A stretch of DNA of 5,117 nt, from the NCBI GenBank assembly GCA_017526725.1, contig JAFXRA010000357.1, positions 1 to 5,117 on the forward strand. The letters are read 5' to 3'. The position numbers were made by a program, and so were the translations under genes. Every line of letters begins with the position of its first letter. Position 1 is the stretch's first letter. Below, in pieces: positions 1-5,117 of this stretch. A model generated the notes under the pieces. That model was not told the DNA's origin and made no database searches. It was given only the letters and a program-made list of their open reading frames with translations. The DNA is from Candidatus Rifleibacteriota bacterium. Its GTDB lineage: Bacteria > Riflebacteria > Ozemobacteria > Ozemobacterales > Ozemobacteraceae.

Positions 1-1545
1 ATAAAGAGCCGTGGTGATGCTTCTCTGATTGCTTATGCATCAAATGGTCATGTTAAGGAAGTCAATAGTAAAGGCCAGAAGAAGGCGTTTGATCAGGCAT
101 CAAATATCGCTAATGTTTCTTCTAGAATAATTGTAAATGGCTCTATTAATGCTAAAGGCAATCTCTCTGTTAAAGCTACTTCTGATAACATCAACACTCT
201 TAAATCAGAAAATTTTGTTTCATTGGGTTTAGAATTAATGGGAACTGCATTCGCAAAATTCCCATTGAATATAGATGCTAATGTTCTTTACTCTAAGACT
301 TTTTCAAATGTTGAAGTAAAAAAAGGGGCAAAACTTGAAGCAGATGGAACTCTTTCAGTTGCTGCAATTACCAATTCTAAACAAAAATCTGGTGCTAAAA
401 CTGCTTCTAGAGTTTCAAATGAAACAGCAATCTCTGATATGAACTGGCTTCCAATTGTTGCAGTAGCAGTAAATATATCAGAAGCTAATGCTTCTGTTAC
501 TTTTGATGGTTCTGCTAAATCAAATCTTCAAAGTGAAAAAGTTCCTGAAGGCGAAGAACCAAAAAAATCAATATCAATTGTTGCTGAATCCACTTCTGTT
601 CTTTCTGCTTCTTCAAAAGCTAAGACAAGTTCTTCCAGAGCTGGTGCAGGCATAGCTTTTGCTTTAGGCAAACATGAAAATAAATCCACGCTGAATATCG
701 GTAAAAATGCAAGTTTTGATGCCAAATATACGATCGAACTCGCTTCTAATGTAGAAAGTGAAAACTCTGTTTCTTCAAAAAGCTTTTTAGGAAGAACTAC
801 TTATGCAGAACCATCTATTGCTCTCGCTTTTTTTGATTCTGAAGCCAATGCAAATGTTGAAAGCAATATTGATGTTAAAAATCAAGTTGGTTCATTTTCT
901 ATAAATGTTTCTAATTCAATAGAATCTGATGAGTTGACTTCTAACTCAGGAATTACTGGAGATGGTAGAGCTTGGCAGGAACCTGTTGGCAAAGTTAAAT
1001 CGATGGTAATGAATGATATTTATGAAAAGCTTCATCTCGCAAATCACATTGCTGGGGCTCTTCCAAAGTCTAATGCTGCAAAATTCGGTATTGCAGGGGC
1101 CGTTGCCTATGGTTCAGGTAAACATACTGCAAATTTAAATATTAAGCCTGGTTCTATAATCAAGACGACTGGCGAGCTAAACCTTTCTTCTGAAATGAGT
1201 GTAATGGATACTAAGTATAGTTCTACTTCAGATATATTATGCACTGCTAAACAAGCAGGTTCTAGCTTTGAAACCTCTATAGCCTTTCTTTATAACGATT
1301 ATGATTATTCATCTAATATTTTTATAGATGATTCAACAAATCCAAAAACTACTATTTCTGGAAAAGAAGTTAGCATCGAAAGCACTGTTTATCAACCATA
1401 TAGACGTCCAGAAGTATTGGTTGAAGATTTGAAAGATGCTTGGGAAAAAGTTACTGATTATTTTAGTTCAAAAATCCATATGATAAAGCTAAAAAAGTCA
1501 GCGAAAGTTTTGATAAGCTTTTTACTCTTGTTAAAGACCCGTTAG
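1..1545 (+). CDS. Giant LktA-like beta-helical surface adhesin, 5' part (partial; ends at a frameshift stop)
   Basis: The frame is open from base 1, so the true start lies upstream; a TTG at 223 is only an internal leucine. The 514 codons are rich in Ser, Ala, Asn, Val and Thr and carry the alternating hydrophobic/polar pattern of a beta-solenoid. Units of about 57-63 residues recur, each opening with a small-residue strand (PIVAVAVN at 451, GAGIAFAL at 643, PSIALAFF at 811, FGIAGAVAYG at 1084, TSIAFLYN at 1273) followed by a polar turn and a second strand. No signal peptide, secretion domain or anchor lies in the window. By analogy with LktA-type proteins I infer export across an outer membrane and a role in adhesion or toxicity. 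Native reading ends near 1470; the last 23 codons (1474-1542) look out of frame and stop at TAG 1543-1545. Homology continues in the -1 frame. Beta-helical surface protein: confident. LktA family: moderate. Confidence 0.8.
   Translation: MKSRGDASLIAYASNGHVKEVNSKGQKKAFDQASNIANVSSRIIVNGSINAKGNLSVKATSDNINTLKSENFVSLGLELMGTAFAKFPLNIDANVLYSKTFSNVEVKKGAKLEADGTLSVAAITNSKQKSGAKTASRVSNETAISDMNWLPIVAVAVNISEANASVTFDGSAKSNLQSEKVPEGEEPKKSISIVAESTSVLSASSKAKTSSSRAGAGIAFALGKHENKSTLNIGKNASFDAKYTIELASNVESENSVSSKSFLGRTTYAEPSIALAFFDSEANANVESNIDVKNQVGSFSINVSNSIESDELTSNSGITGDGRAWQEPVGKVKSMVMNDIYEKLHLANHIAGALPKSNAAKFGIAGAVAYGSGKHTANLNIKPGSIIKTTGELNLSSEMSVMDTKYSSTSDILCTAKQAGSSFETSIAFLYNDYDYSSNIFIDDSTNPKTTISGKEVSIESTVYQPYRRPEVLVEDLKDAWEKVTDYFSSKIHMIKLKKSAKVLISFLLLLKTR
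958..1080 (+). other. Short insertion of about 41 residues, probably helical
   Basis: Between the strand ending near SNSIESDEL and the unit opening AAKFGIAGAVAYG, the sequence reads GDGRAWQEPVGK, then VKSMVMNDIYEKLHLANHI, then AGALPKS. The charged and aliphatic spacing suggests one or two helices, and it lacks the Ser/Asn/Thr bias of the repeats. This lengthens the unit from about 60 to about 91 residues. No known domain is recognised. Confidence 0.45.
1464..1545 (+). other. Frame break: -1 overlap joining the two parts of the gene
   Basis: Frame 3 is closed upstream by TAG 1464-1466 and frame 1 is closed downstream by TAG 1543-1545, so the switch must fall between them. The A5 run at 1470-1474 is the best site for a lost base. 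With a sixth A it would read TCA AAA AAT CCA TAT GAT (SKNPYD) and join both parts without a stop. The frame-3 codons from 1473 (AAT, CCA, TAT, GAT, AAA, GCT) suit the gene better than the frame-1 codons over the same bases (ATC, CAT, ATG, ATA, AAG, CTA). The same TCAAAAAAT string, encoding S-K-N in frame, occurs intact at 3177-3185. The cause may be a sequencing indel, a real mutation, a phase-variable tract, or ribosomal frameshifting. Confidence 0.85.
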
Positions 1546-4500
1546 ATATGACATCTGCTGGCAATGCTCAGCAAGCTGGACAAGTTTGGCGAGAAGTTTG
1601 CCAAGCTTTTAATTCAGTATATGACCTGATAAAAACGGAAGCAGTTGTAACAGAAGATAGTCTTGTTGGAAGACTAGTAGAAACTTTAAAATCTATTTTA
1701 GAGTTTAAAGATTACACAAACTACGTAAATGTTGATGTTTCAAGTGGGGTTAATACTTCTGATGTAGAAAATGATTCGCCTTTTGCTGTTAGCGCTTCTA
1801 TTTATATAGGAAATAATTCCGCAAAAAGTAATATATTTGTTGGAAATAATACTCTGATTGATTCTCTTGATTCTTCAAGTATCGGTATTAATTCTAAGAG
1901 TGATGTAACTACTACAACAATGATAGGGGGTATTCCCTTACTATACCAGAATAATACTGCTGATAATTCTGCAGGTGTTTCAGTCATTGTTCATAAAAAT
2001 AATTCTGAATCAAATGTTTTAATTGCTAATGGAGCCTCTATAGGAAGCGATAAGACCGACTCTCTTGATGTTAATGCTACAAACCTTTTTAAACCTATAG
2101 AATTGGTTATGGGAGTTTCCTCTGTAAATAGCGGTTTTAATGGCATGGCTTCTGTTATTGATTCTGATAGCTTTTCAAATATCAGAATAGATGATGGAAC
2201 TTCGCTTTCTGCTGATACAATCAATTTAAATGCTTATAATAATACAGAAGCTCATAATATTGTCGGAGCTCTTACCAACACTGAAAAGAAAGGTATTGGA
2301 ATAAGTCTGGCTTTAACATTCTTAGACAAAGAAAATCAGATTCTAATTCAAGATAATGAAGACTATTGGCAGGATATTCGTGTAAAAAAAGGGTTAAGCA
2401 AAACATTAAAGAATCCCAAAATAGCTACTATTACTGCTGATATATTTCAGGCTGTTGCTAAAACCACAGGTACTATTAATTCCGTTGGTGTATCTGGTTC
2501 TGTAGGTATTGATGATAAATCAAAATATGATGATTTTGCTGATAAAGCCTGTATTGTTGATGAATTCGTATCTGGTTCAACAATTGATGATGGTATTGAT
2601 TATCTTAAATATAACCTATTAGCAAAGATTCTAAAAGTTGATGTTAATAATCCTGCTGTTCCTGCTGCTGCTCCAGCACCAGCTCCCGCTCCTGGACCTG
2701 ATACCAGTCTTTCTTTAACTGTGAATGGAAGTTCTGCAGCAAATGATATTACAAATAAAACAAAAGTTGTAATTCAAAATGCTGTTTTTGATTTTGAAGG
2801 ACAGAATAACGCGAAACTTGAAGCTTCTGCTATAAACTCAGCTCATCATTTGGCTTTTGCTGGTGCAGCAGCTTTAATGGCGCAGGGCGATAAAGGAGCA
2901 GGCAAATCAGTTGGTGTAGATGGTTCTGTTGCTGTTAATTTAATTGATAATACAACTGAAACTTTGATTAACAAATCAGAAATTTCTGATGCAAAACAAG
3001 TTAATGCTCTCGCTATAAATGGCGGCGATAACATTGCTGCTGGCCTTGGATTACAGATTATAGCAAGTAGTCAACATTCAGAGGAATCTGGTTCTGGTGC
3101 AATAAATGCTTCTGTAAATCTATTAAACAATACAGTTACTTCTGAAGTTCAAAATACAGATATTACTGCAAGCGGATCAAAAAATATAACCAGTATGGCA
3201 GTTACTGCTTATCAAGCAGATACTCAGGTTACTGGCGGTATTTCTGCAGGTGTTGGTAAGCAGAAAGGTGCTGTTGGCGTTTCTATAGATGTTGCGAAAA
3301 TAACTAATAATCTTACTGCTCAAATTGATGGTGGTGATTTGAACCATATGAATAATGTAGAGGTAAACTCTCTGCAGGCTTCAACTATAGTAAATGCAGG
3401 TATAGCAGCCGCTGTTTCTGCTGGTGTAGACCATGGTTCATTTGGAGTATCAGGCTCTGGAGTTTATTCAGAACTTAATAATACTAGCAATGCAAATATT
3501 AAAAATGCTACGATAAAAGCAGATAATCTTTCAATTAGAGCTCAAGACGTTAGAACAAATGATTCCGGCGTTAAGACCTATAATGACAATCTTGAAAGAA
3601 ACGGTAAAAATATTGATTTTATCGATAAGGAAGGCAAAGAATTTTATACAGGATTAGACACTGCTACTGGCACTACAGAACTAGGAAAACTTACTTCTGA
3701 CAGAAAAGGCTCTTTACTTGTCACTGCGTCAATTTCTGGTGCTTATGGTGGAACTGCAGTTGGTCTTGGTGCCGCAATTAATGAAATCGACAATCATTTT
3801 AATGTAAATGTTGAAAATTCAAATATCACAACAAATAAAAAGCTTGATGCTCAAAGTATCTCTCATACTAATGCAATAACACTTGGTATTGGAGCTGCTG
3901 TTTCCAGCGAAGAAGATAAAGGCGCTGGCGTTGGTTCTGCTGGCTGGAATTCAATTAGAAACACTGCAAATGTTAAATTCTCTAATAATACTTTAAAATC
4001 TGATAGTTTAAATCTTAAATCTTTAAATGACGCTTCTTTAGTTGGTGTTGGCGGTCAATTCTCTGCAAGCAAAGGATATGCTGCCGTAGGTGCATCAGTA
4101 GCTTATAACTCTATTACTAATACCGCAAAATCTGAACTTTATGGTGGTTCTGTAACTGGCATAGCTTCTAAGACTTCTACGCTTTCTTTAAATTCAGAAA
4201 ATACTTCTAATATCTGGGGTGTATCTGTTTCTGTTGAAGCTGCTAAGAATGTTGCTATTGGTGGAACTGTTGTTATAAACGAAATTGATAATAATGCTAC
4301 ATCCTCCGTAGGTAATTCATCAACCGCTACAAAAATTTCCGATTTGAAGGAAATGAATATTCTTGCAACAGATTCTGCTGATATTAAGGGCTTAAGCGGT
4401 GCTGTAACTGCTTCAAAGAAAGTTTCTATAGGTGGTGCAGTAACAGTTAATCATATTACTGGTGAAACAACTGCAAAACTAAATAATACCAACTTTAAGG

Positions 4501-5117
4501 CTTTGAATTCAAATGTCAGAGCATACTCTGAATCTAACAATCTGTCTTTAGCATTAGGCTGCGGTGGCGCAGGAACATTTGCTTTCGATGGTGCAGCTGT
4601 TAATAACGATATATTCAGAGATGTCTATACCAAAGTAGAAAAGAGCACAACAGATAATGCTAGCGGAACTTTTAATACTTCCGCTACTGCAATAGGTAAT
4701 ACTGGTTCTCTGGCTGCCGTTGTTCTTGGTGCCGGTAGTGTTTCTATAGGCGCAGGTGTTTCTGTTAACCGCATGGGTGGTAAGGTTCAGACAACTCTTG
4801 ATAAAAACAACTTTAAGGTCAAGAATCTGTCTGCTGTTTCTTTCAGTAATCAGGATATCACAACCATTGGTATTGCAGGTTCTGGTGCTGGGGTAAGCAT
4901 TTCAGGTTCTATTGCCTATAATGAAATAAAATATAATACTATAGCCGAAATCCTTAATAGCACTTTGATTTCTGCTACTAATAATATTGCTGTTAAGGCT
5001 ATCAGCGATGATACAATCAAAAACTATGCCGGTGTATTGTCATTAGGTATTGGTATTCCTGCTCCAGCCGCTGGTGGCGCAGGTGTCGGTGGTGGAGCAG
5101 GCGGTGGTGCTGCAGTA
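1467..5117 (+). CDS. Giant LktA-like beta-helical surface adhesin, 3' part (continues past the window)
   Basis: Frame 3 is free of stops from just after the TAG at 1464-1466 to the last base, 1,217 codons, and I read it codon by codon. It continues the same protein as the upstream frame, with the same codon choice, composition and repeat style. The first start codon in this frame is ATG 1548, with no clear ribosome binding site, so I treat this as the continuation of one gene and not a separate one. In order it holds the rest of a helical insertion (to about 1715), five irregular beta units (1782-2640), a Pro/Ala hinge (2652-2699), a transition segment, twelve regular units (2892-5117) and a Gly/Ala-rich stretch at the edge. 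The repeated strand motif is like GGAVTVNHI or VGASVAYNSITN. Expected role is an exported adhesin or leukotoxin-like filament. If the frame break is real and not bypassed, this part would lack a signal peptide and would not be exported. Confidence 0.8.
1491..1522 (+). promoter_or_regulatory. Candidate -1 ribosomal frameshift signal (A_AAA_AAG plus stem-loop)
   Basis: In frame 1 the codons are CTA AAA AAG, giving the slippery heptamer A_AAA_AAG at 1491-1497, the type used in E. coli dnaX. A -1 slip here leads into GTC AGC GAA of frame 3, the open frame. After a five-base spacer, bases 1503-1510 can pair with 1515-1522 around a TGAT loop: one G-C, five A-T and two G-T pairs. Geometry and phase are right, but the stem is weak and there is no Shine-Dalgarno-like stimulator upstream. 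A-rich heptamers also occur elsewhere in this gene without any frame switch, so chance is a serious alternative. Confidence 0.3.
2652..2699 (+). other. Pro/Ala-rich hinge in the adhesin
   Basis: Sixteen codons encode an alternating Pro/Ala stretch ending in Gly-Pro (PAVPAAAPAPAPAPGP). Such runs usually form extended, semi-rigid linkers. It separates a non-repeat segment (DEFVSGSTIDDGIDYLKYNL, 2559-2618) from the transition into the regular array, and marks the change from irregular to regular repeat architecture. It is encoded by mixed CCT, CCA, CCC, GCT and GCA codons, so it is not a simple DNA microsatellite. Confidence 0.75.
3546..3710 (+). other. Hydrophilic insertion of about 55 residues in repeat unit 4
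   Basis: Unit 4 of the regular array is 105 residues long where its neighbours are 56-58. The excess is a charged, glycine-containing stretch (SGVKTYNDNLERNGKN, then DKEGKEFYTGLD, then GKLTSDRKG) between strand ADNLSIRAQ and strand LLVTASISGAYGG. It looks like an exposed loop. No domain is recognised. Confidence 0.5.
5058..5117 (+). other. Gly/Ala-rich low-complexity stretch, running off the window
   Basis: Nearly every codon encodes Gly, Ala, Pro or Val, starting PAPAAGGAGVGGG. It follows the strand VLSLGIGI of unit 12, at the place where earlier units have their short Gly/Ala turn, so it looks like an expanded turn and not a new domain. Whether the array continues beyond cannot be seen. 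Confidence 0.6.

Larger units (their letters stand above)
1402..1715 (+). other. Helical insertion of about 105 residues within the beta-repeat protein
   Basis: The repeat pattern is interrupted by sequence that looks amphipathic and helical: EDLKDAWEKVTDYF, then (frame 3) KKVSESFDKLFTLVKD, QVWREVCQAFNSVYDLIK and GRLVETLKSILEFKDY. Four helices separated by short turns would make a small bundle protruding from the solenoid. One of the four cysteines of the visible protein is here (REVCQ). Beta repeats resume at about 1782 (FAVSASIYIGNN). The frame break lies between the first and second predicted helices, and helical character continues on both sides when the frame is switched, which supports one original protein. 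Confidence 0.6.
448..2640 (+). repeat. Degenerate beta-helix repeat units, irregular N-terminal set
   Basis: This is a protein-level repeat only; I see no long nucleotide identity between units. Units open with a small/hydrophobic strand at about 448, 637, 808, 1081, 1264, 1782, 1971, 2139, 2292 and 2484. The approximate pattern is [G/S]-[I/V]-[A/S]-x-[A/S]-[V/I/F], then a polar turn, then a second strand like SNIFVGN or ANLNIKP. Where no insertion intervenes, spacing is 51-64 residues. Insertions lengthen the 808 unit (about 958-1080), the 1264 unit (about 1402-1715), and the 2292 and 2484 units. The conserved asparagine pair of the downstream array is mostly absent here, so these units are more diverged. 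Confidence 0.65.
2892..5117 (+). repeat. Regular array of twelve beta-helix repeat units
   Basis: Unit starts are at about 2892, 3090, 3264, 3432, 3747, 3918, 4071, 4245, 4416, 4578, 4740 and 4893. Unit lengths are 66, 58, 56, 105 (with an insertion), 57, 51, 58, 57, 54, 54 and 51 residues, with the last unit incomplete. Each unit begins K-G or K-x, then a Gly/Ala/Val strand, then the core V-N-x-[I/L]-x-N, as in VAVNLIDN, AAINEIDN, VAYNSITN and VVINEIDN. The first Asn is present in ten of twelve units (Lys and Ser in units 3 and 4). The second is present in units 1-8 and lost in units 9-12. The unit then passes through a polar strand (xAxIxxSxI) and a third strand back to Gly/Ala-rich sequence. 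This is the usual build of LktA-like repeats; the stacked Asn could form ladders in a solenoid. Confidence 0.75.

Noticed and set aside
223..225. TTG as a possible translation start
   Set aside because: The same frame is open to base 1 with matching repeat-like sequence, and there is no ribosome binding site before it. It is an internal leucine codon.
528..725. Minus-strand open frame of 65 codons
   Set aside because: It lies opposite the coding strand, where the RNY-type codon bias keeps the antisense frame open. There is no ribosome binding site or recognisable protein.
1470..1476. The A5 run itself as a tandem ribosomal slippery site
   Set aside because: It reads A_AAA_ATC in frame, so the second codon cannot re-pair after a -1 slip. 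The heptamer at 1491 is the only fitting one in the overlap.
1503..1523. Stem-loop followed by T's as a rho-independent terminator
   Set aside because: The stem has only one G-C pair and lies within coding sequence. A functional terminator would need a GC-rich stem.
1802..2224. Two adjacent minus-strand open frames (61 and 77 codons)
   Set aside because: Both are antisense shadows of the continuous frame-3 coding sequence. Their composition mirrors the sense repeats and neither has domain features.
2846..3034. Minus-strand open frame of 62 codons
   Set aside because: It is an antisense shadow over the start of the regular repeat array, where the sense strand is clearly coding.
2892..5117. 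CRISPR array or DNA tandem repeat
   Set aside because: The periodicity is at protein level with strongly diverged nucleotides. There are no identical short repeats separated by unique spacers.
2892..5117. YadA-like trimeric autotransporter head or RTX toxin repeats
   Set aside because: YadA head repeats are about 14 residues and RTX uses the nonapeptide GGxGxDxxx. Here units are mostly 51-58 residues with a V-N-x-I-x-N core and no RTX motif.

Overview
The window lies wholly inside one giant plus-strand gene for a secreted, repeat-built surface protein. Neither the true start nor the true stop is present. The protein looks like the very large beta-helical filamentous adhesins that databases call 'leukotoxin LktA family filamentous adhesin', named after the roughly 3,240-residue Fusobacterium necrophorum leukotoxin. 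That family call rests on repeat pattern, composition and size, not on a search. The DNA is AT-rich, with a strong preference for GCT, TCT, GTT, AAT and AAA codons. This fits an AT-rich bacterium with an outer membrane, since the family is found in Fusobacteria, Negativicutes and several gut lineages. The genus cannot be fixed from this window.

Layout: coding begins at base 1, already in frame 1, and runs through six visible beta-repeat units with loop insertions. It then enters a helical insertion at about 1402-1715. Inside that insertion the frame breaks. Frame 1 runs on to a TAG at 1543-1545, while the protein-like reading continues in frame 3 (-1) from about 1467-1473, without a stop, to base 5117. 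The 3' frame holds five more irregular repeat units, then a Pro/Ala hinge at 2652-2699, then a regular array of twelve units of mostly 51-58 residues from about 2892 to the window edge. The last visible residues are a Gly/Ala-rich stretch. Rejoined, the visible protein is about 1,705 residues with only four cysteines.

The point of most interest is the frame break. The simplest reading is the loss of one A from an A6 run (now A5 at 1470-1474), either a real mutation, a phase-variable state or a sequencing error. However, the overlap of the two frames also holds a correctly phased A_AAA_AAG heptamer (1491-1497). It is followed after five bases by a small stem-loop, so programmed -1 ribosomal frameshifting is a real alternative. 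A third route, reinitiation at an ATG just after the TAG, is also possible.

I see no RNA gene, mobile element, CRISPR array, promoter or convincing terminator. The minus-strand open frames are shadows of the coding strand. There is no gene-free stretch.
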